Positions 1 to 5,859 are shown, numbered from the stretch's first letter. The stretch: 7,478 bases of DNA from Acidobacteriota bacterium (GCA_003222375.1 QHVX01000242.1:1-7478), one strand, 5' to 3'. The notes: generated from the letters alone by a model not told the origin. Numbers and translations: made by a program.

Positions 1-439
1 TGCACGCGCGGTAAATCTGTTCCAGAAGCACCACCCGTGCTAACTGATGCGGAAGCGTCATGGCCGATAGGCTGAGCAGGAGATCGGCACGACCGCGAAC
101 GGTCTCGTCAAGCCCCACATCGCCTCCCACGACAAACGTGACCCCATGGGGTTGTTCGGCCGTCAGTCGCTCGAGCAATTTTGCAAACTTCAAAGAATCC
201 ATCGGTCGTCCCCTCTCATCCAAGACGACCGTAAACCCAGCCTTCGGGATGGCCTCCAGCAGGCGCGCGGATTGGGCGCGCATGATAGACCCATCCTTCG
301 AGCTTTGTCTACCTCTGTCCGGTGCCAATTCCGTAACCGCAATCGGGAAGAAGTGCTTGATACGATTGAGATAACGGTCGATAACGGCCCCTAGCTCAGG
401 GTCGGCATTAGAACGGGGCCAGACCAGTCTGAATTTCAT
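1..439 (-). CDS. rlmH: 23S rRNA pseudouridine(1915) N3-methyltransferase RlmH, C-terminus off the window
   Basis: RlmH is a cytoplasmic SPOUT-family enzyme that uses S-adenosylmethionine to methylate the N3 of pseudouridine 1915 in helix 69 of 23S rRNA, on assembled 70S ribosomes. Reading the minus strand from the ATG at 439-437 gives 146 open codons beginning MKFRLVWPRS. The family hallmarks are clear: VVGGDVGL at residues 103-110 (glycine-rich SAM loop) and LSLSAMTLPHQLARVVLLEQ at about 122-141, the trefoil-knot C-terminal signature. The family is about 155 residues, so only some 10 residues are lost at the left edge. The ATG matches the usual start; I see no strong ribosome binding site. 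Codon use is somewhat looser than in neighbours: third-position GC is about 64% by hand count, with three AGA codons in the first 45. rlmH commonly follows rsfS directly; here the two are separated by about 2.7 kb. Confidence 0.95.
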   Translation of the reverse strand, partial: MKFRLVWPRSNADPELGAVIDRYLNRIKHFFPIAVTELAPDRGRQSSKDGSIMRAQSARLLEAIPKAGFTVVLDERGRPMDSLKFAKLLERLTAEQPHGVTFVVGGDVGLDETVRGRADLLLSLSAMTLPHQLARVVLLEQIYRAC

Positions 440-455
440 TCTGCGTGCCCAATAT

Positions 456-2099
456 ATGCACTTCGCGACGGTCCTCGCCCTCCTCCTCGCCACGGCCTGG
501 CCGCAATTCGGGCGCGATTCTGCGCACACCGGAACTGCTGAGGTCGCCGGGCAAGCCCTCCAGGTACGCGTCGCCACGATCCAGATCGATCCTTTCGCTG
601 ACATCGAGCGAGGCCTGTCCGGCGATGATTTATTCGTCCACTACGCGACTCCGTTGCTCGACGGCGATGATGTCTTCGTCGAAATCAAAGGTGGCACTTA
701 CACCGACGGCGACTGGTCGACCCAGACATGGGGAGTGCAGGCCTTCCGATGGCAAGGTTCAATCCTGGCACCACGCTGGACCACTTTCAGCGATTGGAAG
801 CCGGTGCCCTTCACCGGTGCAGGCGGCGGTCCGACGTTCGAGCCGGTGTTTCATCCTGTCCTTGCGAATGGATTCCTCTTCATGCCCGGCGCGGGCGGAA
901 GTCTGCTGCGCGTCGATCGCGATTCCGGCCGCATCATCGATCGCATCGGCATGTCAGAACCGCTCGACGCAACAACGTTCGTCTGCGGGCCGGTCGTCGC
1001 CGACTCGGCGGGAAATCTTTACTACAACGTAATTGCCCTCGCGCGCACGTTGCCGTGGACCACGGATGTGCGCGATGCGTGGATTGCGCGAGTGACGCCG
1101 CAGTTTGCGGTGACCGTCGGCCACTACGCGAATCTGGTTCTGCAGGCGCCTCCCGCGACCGCGCAATGTCTCGGCGTGTTTTCAAACAATCAACTGCCAT
1201 GGCCGCCATCGCCGAACGCGCTGCCGCCGACTGTCACATGCGGGTCGCAGCGGCCAGGACTCAACGTCGCTCCCGCAATTGCGCCGGATGGAACGATCTA
1301 CACGATCAGCCGTGCCCACTTCAACAGCCGCTACGCGTACCTCGTTGCGCTCGATCCGAATCTCTCGCCGAAGTGGAGTGCGTCATTGCGCGACAGATTC
1401 AATGACGGCTGCAATGTGCTGCTTCCGCCTAACGGAACGCCAGGAGGTTGTCGCGCCGGCGCAGGTACGGGTGTCGATCCATCCGACAACACCACCGGTG
1501 CAGGAAGAGCGCTCGACGACTCGAGCTCTTCGCCGCTGATCGCTCCGGATGGAACCGTGTTTTACGGCGCATACACGCGCTACAACTATGCGCGCGGGCA
1601 CCTCATGCACTTCACCGCGTCGGGCGCCTACCTCGGCGCCTACCCATTCGGATGGGACATCACGCCGGCGATCATTCCGCGCTCGAACGGCTATTCGATC
1701 GTGACGAAGGAAAACCACTACAACATCCCTTCGTACTGCGATGATCAGACTCACTGTTCGACTGTGCGCCGACCCGATGATCCGGGCGGATTCTTCGTGA
1801 CGCGACTCGATCAATCGCTGGCAGTCGAGTGGCAGGTCGTTAATCCGAATATTCAGGAGTGGTGTGTCAACAGTCCAGCGATCGACCGGAACGGCGTCAC
1901 GTACGTCAACGCCGAAGACGGCTTCCTCTACGCGATCACCGCCGACGGAAAAATCCGCGAGTCGATCGCGCTCACGGCGTCATTGGGCCAGGCGTACACG
2001 CCGGTGGCAATCGACGATCGCGGTCGCGTTTACGCCGAGAAAGCGGGGCAGCTCTTCGTCGTGATCGGAGGGCCGCGGCGTCGCGTTGTGCGCAAGTGA
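456..2099 (+). CDS. secreted PQQ-like beta-propeller repeat protein of unknown function
   Basis: This is a 547-residue exported protein with no recognisable enzymatic motif. Residues 1 to about 15 (MHFATVLALLLATA) form a short hydrophobic signal-like segment that lacks the usual Lys/Arg. It is followed by WPQFGRDSAHTG, the typical first strand of PQQ-like (BamB/quinoprotein-type) propellers. Blade-like repeats of the form P-x-[IV]-A-x-D-G-x-[IV]-Y recur: VVADSAGNLYY (~180), AIAPDGTIYTI (~273), LIAPDGTVFYG (~360), AIDRNGVTYVNAEDGFLYAI (~473) and AIDDRGRVYA (~517). Several Cys residues (for example PSYCDDQTHC and DGCNVLLPPNGTPGGC) suggest disulfides outside the cytoplasm. The ATG has no visible Shine-Dalgarno, and no upstream ATG, GTG or TTG lies close by in frame, so the start is probable rather than certain. 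The gene is divergent from rlmH across 16 bp and convergent with the AAA+ gene. A cell-envelope or extracellular scaffold role is inference. Confidence 0.85.
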   Translation: MHFATVLALLLATAWPQFGRDSAHTGTAEVAGQALQVRVATIQIDPFADIERGLSGDDLFVHYATPLLDGDDVFVEIKGGTYTDGDWSTQTWGVQAFRWQGSILAPRWTTFSDWKPVPFTGAGGGPTFEPVFHPVLANGFLFMPGAGGSLLRVDRDSGRIIDRIGMSEPLDATTFVCGPVVADSAGNLYYNVIALARTLPWTTDVRDAWIARVTPQFAVTVGHYANLVLQAPPATAQCLGVFSNNQLPWPPSPNALPPTVTCGSQRPGLNVAPAIAPDGTIYTISRAHFNSRYAYLVALDPNLSPKWSASLRDRFNDGCNVLLPPNGTPGGCRAGAGTGVDPSDNTTGAGRALDDSSSSPLIAPDGTVFYGAYTRYNYARGHLMHFTASGAYLGAYPFGWDITPAIIPRSNGYSIVTKENHYNIPSYCDDQTHCSTVRRPDDPGGFFVTRLDQSLAVEWQVVNPNIQEWCVNSPAIDRNGVTYVNAEDGFLYAITADGKIRESIALTASLGQAYTPVAIDDRGRVYAEKAGQLFVVIGGPRRRVVRK

Positions 2100-2103
2100 C
2101 GAA

Positions 2104-2171
2104 GTCATCCTGAGCGAAGCGAAGGATCTCTCTCGTCGAGATCCTTCGCCGTCTCTGCGGCTCAGGATGAC
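2104..2171. repeat. dispersed inverted-repeat element, copy 1 (perfect arms), between convergent genes
   Basis: This 68-bp element has two nested perfect inverted repeats. The outer arms are GTCATCCTGAGC (2104-2115) and GCTCAGGATGAC (2160-2171). The inner arms are GCGAAGGATCTC (2119-2130) and GAGATCCTTCGC (2138-2149), with a 7-nt loop. Spacers between outer and inner arms are 3 nt on the left and 10 nt on the right. It lies between the stop of the propeller gene and the stop of the AAA+ gene, touching the latter, so transcripts from both sides would carry the hairpin. A role as bidirectional terminator or mRNA 3'-end protector is plausible, but there is no T-tract. Related copies are at 3060-3120 and 5108-5182. 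No transposase is nearby; it may be a REP- or MITE-like element mobilised in trans. Confidence 0.85.
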
Positions 2172-3064
2172 TACTCGATTCCGTACTTGCGCCGTTTCTC
2201 GAGCAACGTCTTGCGATTGATGCCGAGGATTTGGGCGGCCCGGGAGTAGTTCGAGCGCGTCTTGCGAAGGACTTGCCGGATGTAGCGCGATTCGAGCTCC
2301 TCGAGCGTCCATTGCCCCTGAATCGCGCTGTCGACCGGATCGGCCGCGAATTCCGGCAGTGATTTCGGCGTCAGGATGTCGGTCTCCTCGATGATCACCG
2401 CGCGGTCGATGACGTTGCGGAGCTCCCGCACGTTCCCGGGCCATGGATAATCGATCAGCATTTGCAGCGCATCGGCACTGATGGAGCGCTTTCGGCGCGC
2501 GACGAAATTCTTCGCGAGCTGCGGAATGTCTTCCGAGCGATCGCGCAGCGGCGGAATGGTGAGTGTGACGACGTTGATGCGATAGAGGAGATCGTCGCGC
2601 AATGATTCCGGCGCTGTGCTCGATGACGAAATGATCCGCGAGTCGAACGCGATCGGTTGATGCCCACCGAGGCGCGTGAAGCGCTTCTCCTGGATCGCGC
2701 GCAGCAATTTGGCCTGGAGATTCGGCGCGAGCGAGGTGATGTCGTCGAAGTAGATCGTGCCGCCCTGCGCCATTTCGAGCTTTCCGATCTTGCGCGCGAC
2801 GGCGTCGGTGAACGTTCCCCTTTCGAACCCGAAGAGCTCTGCTTCGAAAAGATCAGCCGGGATGGCTGCGCAATCGATGCGCACGAGCGGTCTATCGCGT
2901 CGCGACCCAGCGGTATGGATCGACTCGGCGAAATAGTCTTTGCCGACGCCCGACTCGCCGAGGAGGAGGATGTTGACGTCGTGGTCGAGGACTTTCTCGA
3001 CTGTCTGCAGGAGTGCTCGCATCGAAGCGTTCTTCGTGCGAACGAAGGCTCTCATCGACGTCAT
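2171..3064 (-). CDS. sigma-54-activator-like AAA+ protein with Fis-type DNA-binding domain, no N-terminal sensor domain
   Basis: This 297-residue protein has the bacterial enhancer-binding layout: an AAA+ domain (about 12-240) and a C-terminal Fis-type helix-turn-helix (about 255-297; YSRAAQILGINRKTLLEKRR). Visible motifs are Walker A GESGVGKD (36-43), GTFTDA at the GAFTGA loop position (83-88), Walker B GGTIYFDDI (101-109), the arginine-finger region LRDDLLYRIN (155-164) and sensor II WPGNVREL (208-215). It departs from the family in several places. Walker B has DD instead of DE, the sensor I ATN is replaced by SSSS with a shortened following loop, and GAFTGA is GTFTDA. No receiver, GAF or PAS domain precedes the ATPase. 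If active it would remodel sigma-54 holoenzyme at unknown promoters; how it is controlled cannot be seen. The ATG at 3064 lies inside repeat copy 2, and the ATG at 3055 is an alternative. Neither has a clear ribosome binding site. It follows rsfS by 60 bp on the same strand. Confidence 0.9.
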   Translation of the reverse strand: MTSMRAFVRTKNASMRALLQTVEKVLDHDVNILLLGESGVGKDYFAESIHTAGSRRDRPLVRIDCAAIPADLFEAELFGFERGTFTDAVARKIGKLEMAQGGTIYFDDITSLAPNLQAKLLRAIQEKRFTRLGGHQPIAFDSRIISSSSTAPESLRDDLLYRINVVTLTIPPLRDRSEDIPQLAKNFVARRKRSISADALQMLIDYPWPGNVRELRNVIDRAVIIEETDILTPKSLPEFAADPVDSAIQGQWTLEELESRYIRQVLRKTRSNYSRAAQILGINRKTLLEKRRKYGIE

Positions 3065-3120
3065 GCTGAGCGAAGCGAAGCATCTCGCCGGGGAGATCCT
3101 TCGCTTTCGCTCAGGATGAC
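3060..3120. repeat. dispersed inverted-repeat element, copy 2, between rsfS and the AAA+ gene
   Basis: This 61-bp copy lies in the same orientation as copy 1. Its outer arms are GTCATGCTGAGC (3060-3071) and GCTCAGGATGAC (3109-3120), with one mismatch. Its inner arms are GCGAAGCATCTC (3075-3086) and GAGATCCTTCGC (3093-3104), also with one mismatch. The right spacer is only 4 nt (TTTC), against 10 nt in copies 1 and 3, so this copy belongs to a different subtype. It fills almost the whole gap between the rsfS stop and the AAA+ gene, and the AAA+ ATG at 3064-3062 falls inside its left arm. A GAC triplet directly flanks both ends, which could be a target duplication or chance. An intercistronic hairpin here could attenuate read-through or stabilise the upstream message. 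Confidence 0.85.
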
Positions 3121-3124
3121 GACG

Positions 3125-3526
3125 TCACGAAGTTTTCTTGCGGCGGGCATTCCGCGGCGCTTCTGCCTCTGCGGTGAACTCCGGCGTCACATTGGGCGCG
3201 TCGCCCCACAGACGCTCCAGTCCGTAAAAGCGACGGCAGTCCTCGGTGAAGATGTGAAAGATGAAGTCTCCGAAATCGATCAGGATCCAGCGCCCGGGCG
3301 TCGTGCCTTCGACCAGCAGCGGTTTGACGCCTTCGTTGCGCCGGACCTTGTCCACGACTCCGTCGGCGATCGCCTGCGTCTGCCGCTCGGTGTTCGCCGA
3401 ACAGAGGACGAAGTAGTCCGCGATCGACGTCAGATCGCTGACCGACAGGACGTCGAGGTCAAATGCTTTCTTGTCGAGGGCTGCCGAAACGGCTGTACGG
3501 ACGCGCTGTTGAATGGGATCGCTCAA
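3125..3526 (-). CDS. rsfS: ribosome silencing factor RsfS
   Basis: RsfS (formerly YbeB/RsfA, Iojap/DUF143 family) binds uL14 on the 50S subunit and blocks joining of the 30S subunit, lowering translation when nutrients are scarce. The 133-residue product shows the whole family core: DVLSVSDLTSIADYFVLCSA (~25-44), ERQTQAIADGV (~47-57), EGTTPGRWILIDFGDFIFHI (~73-92) and FYGLERLWGDAP (~100-111). A short basic tail (NARRKKTS) follows. The start is TTG (3526-3524), not ATG. It forms a TTGA overlap with the nadD stop, and purine-rich GGAAAGGAAAAC lies just upstream, so translational coupling with nadD is likely. nadD-rsfS is a conserved pair. The TGA stop is in the same frame as the downstream AAA+ gene, with 20 sense codons of repeat-derived sequence between the stop and that gene's ATG. 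Confidence 0.96.
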   Translation of the reverse strand: MSDPIQQRVRTAVSAALDKKAFDLDVLSVSDLTSIADYFVLCSANTERQTQAIADGVVDKVRRNEGVKPLLVEGTTPGRWILIDFGDFIFHIFTEDCRRFYGLERLWGDAPNVTPEFTAEAEAPRNARRKKTS

Positions 3527-4122
3527 GTTTTCCTTTCCTCTTTGTACAAACCGTAATGGTGAATGTAGCGCGAGACCACCGGATCGACAAAGGCGTCGAT
3601 CGATTGACCCGCGCGGACCCGGTTGCGGATCTCAGTCGACGAGACGAGAACGGAGTCATTCTGGGCGTAGACGAGCCGGCCGGCGGCAACGCGCTTTGCC
3701 ATCTCGGGAGCGGGAGCCGGACCGCCGCGGGCCAGGACAACAAACCTCGCCAGCTTGAAGAGCCGTTCGGGATCCTTCCACGTCATGAGCTGCGCGACGT
3801 TGTCGTCGCCGACGATCCAGTCGAACGTCGCGCCGGGATACATCGTCTGAAACATTTGCAAGGTATCGACTGTGTAGGAAATACCGCCACGCTCGAGCTC
3901 GATCTGAGACACGTAAAGCGAATTAGCGTTCTGGGTGGCAAGCACCGACATCGCAAAGCGGTGATAGGGGGAAGATGTCTCGCGGTCGGTCTTGAACGGT
4001 TGCCGCCACGCGGGGACGTAGATGATGCGATCCCACGACATCTCCCTTCGAATCGCGAGCACAGGCTCGAGGTGGCCGCGATGAAACGGATCAAAAGTTC
4101 CGCCGCAGATGCCGATGTTCAT
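3523..4122 (-). CDS. nadD: nicotinate-nucleotide adenylyltransferase NadD
   Basis: NadD transfers AMP from ATP to nicotinic acid mononucleotide, giving deamido-NAD, the penultimate step of NAD synthesis in the cytoplasm. The 199-residue product has the nucleotidyltransferase signature GGTFDPFHRGHL (residues 7-18, with the HxGH-type ATP-binding histidines), the FDWIVGDDN segment (~99-107) that contributes to substrate binding, and the C-terminal SSTEIRNRVRAG motif (~160-171). It ends YIHHYGLYKEERKT, as expected for the family, and its length is normal. The ATG at 4122-4120 overlaps the TGA that ends the restored reading frame of obg (ATGA). Its own TGA overlaps the TTG start of rsfS. Expression is therefore probably coupled through obg-nadD-rsfS. 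Confidence 0.97.
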   Translation of the reverse strand: MNIGICGGTFDPFHRGHLEPVLAIRREMSWDRIIYVPAWRQPFKTDRETSSPYHRFAMSVLATQNANSLYVSQIELERGGISYTVDTLQMFQTMYPGATFDWIVGDDNVAQLMTWKDPERLFKLARFVVLARGGPAPAPEMAKRVAAGRLVYAQNDSVLVSSTEIRNRVRAGQSIDAFVDPVVSRYIHHYGLYKEERKT

Positions 4123-5071
4123 TGAGCCGATAGAGCGGCCTCCTGTTCGCGCTTGACCATCGCCGCGAGTTTTCGGACGAGCTCGCGCACGCCGTCGCCG
4201 ACGACCGCCGAAATCTCGTGGTAGTCGTATCCGTGGCGGTTCGCGTAAGCGCGCAGCTTCTCGCTATTACCTGGAATCGCGGAATCGAGTTTCGATCCGC
4301 AAACGAGGCGCGGTTTTTCGGCTCATTCGCCGATAAATCGACAAGGTGCAGAAGGAGCGAGCACCGCTCGACGTGCCGGAGAAACTCGTGTCCCAGTCCG
4401 TGACCTTCGTGGGCGCCTTCGATGAGGCCGGGGATGTCGGCGACAACGAATGTCTGATCGTCGTCCGCTTTGACGACGCCGAGATTCGGCGCGAGAGTCG
4501 TGAACGGATAATCGGCGATTTTCGGTTTCGCTGCGCTGATCACCGAGATCAAGGTCGACTTGCCGGCGTTCGGAAGGCCGACGATGCCGACGTCGGCGAT
4601 CAGTTTCAGCTCGATGAAGAGTTGGCGCTCCTCGCCGGCATCGCCCGGCTGTGCGAAGCGCGGCGCTTGCCGCGTCGAGGTCGCGAAGTGCTGATTCCCC
4701 AACCCACCCCGCCCGCCCTTCGCGACGAGCACGCGCTCGCCTTCCGTGGTCAGGTCGGCGAGAACTTCGTTCGTGTCCTTGTCGCGAACGACAGAGCCGA
4801 TCGGCAGTTCGATCACGACATCCTCACCGGCGAGGCCCGAGCAGTTCGAGCCCATGCCGTGCTGTCCGCGGCCGGCGCGCCAATCGCGTTGAAACTGGAG
4901 GTGATAGAGCGTGTTGAGTCGCTTCGTGCCGACGACGAAGACCGATCCGCCGCTCCCGCCGTCGCCGCCGGAAGGTCCGCCTTTGGGGACGTATTTTTCA
5001 CGGCGAAAGGCTACACATCCGTTGCCGCCGTCGCCGGCTTTGACCCGGATGGTCGCCTGATCGATGAACAT
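4119..5071 (-). CDS. obg: GTPase Obg (CgtA), with an internal deletion and frameshift between the G3 and G4 motifs
   Basis: Obg is an essential GTPase that binds the 50S subunit late in assembly and responds to ppGpp. The N-terminal Obg fold is intact (residues 1 to about 157, glycine-rich GDGGNGCVAFRREKYVPKGG). So are G1 GLPNAGKST (165-173), the G2 threonine in YPFTT (188-192) and G3 DIPGLIEGAHEG (212-223). After LLLHLVDLSANEPK (239-252) the open frame turns into low-complexity non-Obg sequence, stopping at 4091 inside nadD. The true continuation is one frame back: KPRLVCGSKLD (G4, with SKxD for NKxD), then HEISAVVGDGVRELV (G5), ending SAQ-stop at 4121-4119 in a 4-bp overlap with nadD. About 23 residues normally found between G3 and G4 are absent. 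Restored, the product would be about 317 residues against the usual 340 or so. Sequencing or assembly error, a real mutation, or -1 frameshifting on the A-run at 4314-4318 are all possible. The ATG at 5071 has only a weak ribosome binding site. Confidence 0.92.
4313..4319 (-). other. obg: frame change point in obg, run of five A's
   Basis: On the minus strand the 0-frame codons CCG-AAA-AAC cover the point where Obg similarity leaves the frame. A shift of -1 here restores the Obg C-terminal coding sequence exactly. The sequence G-AAA-AAC resembles a -1 slippery heptamer, though it is not the canonical A-AAA-AAC. A short homopolymer is also a common place for a one-base indel. Because about 23 family residues are also missing at this point, a single deletion of 3n+1 bases is the simplest mutational explanation. 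Confidence 0.6.
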
Positions 5072-5107
5072 CTAAGGCTTCAGTTGCTAGGAAATTGCCA
5101 GTCTATC

Positions 5108-5182
5108 GTCACCCTGACCCCGCGGAGCGGGGGAAGGGTCTCGCGGGCGAGATCCTTCGCCGTCTACGCGGCTCAGGATGAC
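5108..5182. repeat. dispersed inverted-repeat element, copy 3 (diverged), between rpmA and obg
   Basis: This 75-bp copy has the same orientation as the other two. Its right half closely matches copy 1: GAGATCCTTCGC (5149-5160), a 10-nt spacer, then GCTCAGGATGAC (5171-5182). Its left half has diverged: GTCACCCTGACC (5108-5119) has two mismatches to the right outer arm, and GGGAAGGGTCTC (5131-5142) has two to the inner arm. The left half gains its own hairpin, CCCCGC-GGA-GCGGGG (5118-5132). It occupies most of the 114-bp gap between rpmA and obg and would sit in the mRNA downstream of rpmA, where it might lower read-through from the ribosomal protein genes to obg or mark an mRNA processing point. 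Nothing else recognisable lies at 5072-5107. Confidence 0.75.
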
Positions 5183-5185
5183 GGC

Positions 5186-5443
5186 TTACTCGGCCGGCGT
5201 GATGCTCACGATGCGGCCGCGCGCGCCCTTGTCGTCATAGTTGACGATTCCGTCGACCTTCGCGTAGAGCGTGTGGTCGCGGCCGATGCCGACGTTCTGG
5301 CCTGGGTAGAACCGCGTTCCGCGCTGGCGGACGAGGATCGAGCCGCCGGTGACGAACTGTCCGGCGAAGCGCTTGACACCGAGCATTTTGGGCTGCGAAT
5401 CGCGGCCGTTGCGCGATGAACCCTGTCCTTTTTTGTGAGCCAT
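5186..5443 (-). CDS. rpmA: 50S ribosomal protein bL27
   Basis: bL27 is a large-subunit protein whose N-terminal tail reaches the peptidyl transferase centre. The 85-residue product begins MAHKKGQGSSRNGRDSQPK and continues LGVKRFAGQFVTGGSILVRQ and RGTRFYPGQNVGIGRDHTLYA, all diagnostic, ending GRIVSITPAE. The N-terminus MAHKKG matches the directly initiated type and lacks the cleaved N-terminal extension seen in Firmicutes. Length is normal. The ATG at 5443 is preceded by a G-rich stretch (GGGG about 10 nt upstream), and only 3 bp separate it from the rplU stop, so rplU and rpmA are surely co-transcribed. Confidence 0.98.
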   Translation of the reverse strand: MAHKKGQGSSRNGRDSQPKMLGVKRFAGQFVTGGSILVRQRGTRFYPGQNVGIGRDHTLYAKVDGIVNYDDKGARGRIVSITPAE

Positions 5444-5446
5444 GGC

Positions 5447-5764
5447 TTACCCCTTGATGGAATCGATGCGTAGCTCGACCATCTCCTGGCGATGGCCGCG
5501 TTTCCGCTTCGTATGATTCTTGCGCTTCTTCTTCCTGAAAACAACGATCTTGCTGCCGCGAGATTCCCTGACGACCGTCGCCACCACACTGGCGCCATTG
5601 ATCGTCGGAACGCCGACCTTCGGCTTGTCGCCACCGATCATGAGCACTTCATTGAACGTGACTTTGTTCTTCTCGGCGTTACCGAGGATGTCGCGCTCGA
5701 CGACGAGAACGTCGCCTTCTTCCACGCGATACTGCTTTCCACCGGAGCGAATGATGGCGAACAA
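5447..5764 (-). CDS. rplU: 50S ribosomal protein bL21
   Basis: bL21 binds 23S rRNA in the large subunit. The 105-residue product has the full family pattern: MFAIIRSGGKQYRVEEGDVL (1-20), VLMIGGDKPKVGVPTINGA (~40-58) and the basic C-terminal segment FRKKKRKNHTKRKRGHRQ (~76-93) that contacts rRNA, ending IDSIKG. The initiation codon is TTG at 5764-5762, supported by a strong GGAGG seven bases upstream. The next residues, FAIIRSGGKQY, match the normal bL21 N-terminus, so no ATG further in is needed. It is the first gene of the rplU-rpmA-obg-nadD-rsfS cluster, so the promoter should lie at 5765-5920 on the minus strand; I find no convincing -35/-10 pair there. Confidence 0.97.
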   Translation of the reverse strand: MFAIIRSGGKQYRVEEGDVLVVERDILGNAEKNKVTFNEVLMIGGDKPKVGVPTINGASVVATVVRESRGSKIVVFRKKKRKNHTKRKRGHRQEMVELRIDSIKG

Positions 5765-5771
5765 AGTCGAA

Positions 5772-5776
5772 CCTCC
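5772..5776 (-). promoter_or_regulatory. rplU: Shine-Dalgarno GGAGG deciding the TTG start of rplU
   Basis: Read on the minus strand, GGAGG is followed by seven bases (TTCGACT) and then TTG. This near-ideal spacing is the main reason to accept the non-ATG start of bL21. Confidence 0.85.
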
Positions 5777-5833
5777 GAGAAAACGGTGTGGAATCGGGTA
5801 AACCGCGGATTCGACGGCGGTTATTCCGTTCCT

Positions 5834-5855
5834 CGTAGCCGATCTACGGTTTTTT
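5834..5855 (+). terminator. possible small intrinsic terminator, plus-strand sense
   Basis: On the plus strand CGTAG-CCGAT-CTACG (5834-5848) forms a 5-bp stem with a 5-nt loop, followed by G and six T's (5850-5855). No plus-strand gene ends just upstream, so if real it would stop antisense transcription through rplU or upstream noise. On the minus strand the same sequence is a small hairpin in the rplU leader preceded by A's. The stem is short, so confidence is low. Confidence 0.3.
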
Positions 5856-5859
5856 GAAC

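Noticed and set aside
1980..2444. 154-codon minus-strand frame across repeat copy 1
   Set aside because: It overlaps the ends of two well-supported genes in other frames, and its middle is repeat translation.
2892..3083. 63-codon minus-strand frame starting MLRFAQHD
   Set aside because: The MLRFAQHD peptide is simply the repeat element translated. The frame overlaps the AAA+ gene out of phase.
2657..3556. 299-codon plus-strand reading frame
   Set aside because: It lies antisense to the AAA+ gene and rsfS, both clearly coding, and includes repeat-derived peptide (HAERSEASRRGDPSLSLRMT). It is a shadow of GC-rich genes on the other strand.
2104..5182. Repeats as a CRISPR array or composite transposon
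   Set aside because: The three copies are 0.9 and 2 kb apart with genes between them, are internally palindromic, and have no transposase or cas gene nearby.
4346..5419. 357-codon plus-strand reading frame
   Set aside because: It is antisense to obg and rpmA, has no family resemblance and is rich in Arg, Asp and Ala, as expected of a complementary-strand shadow.
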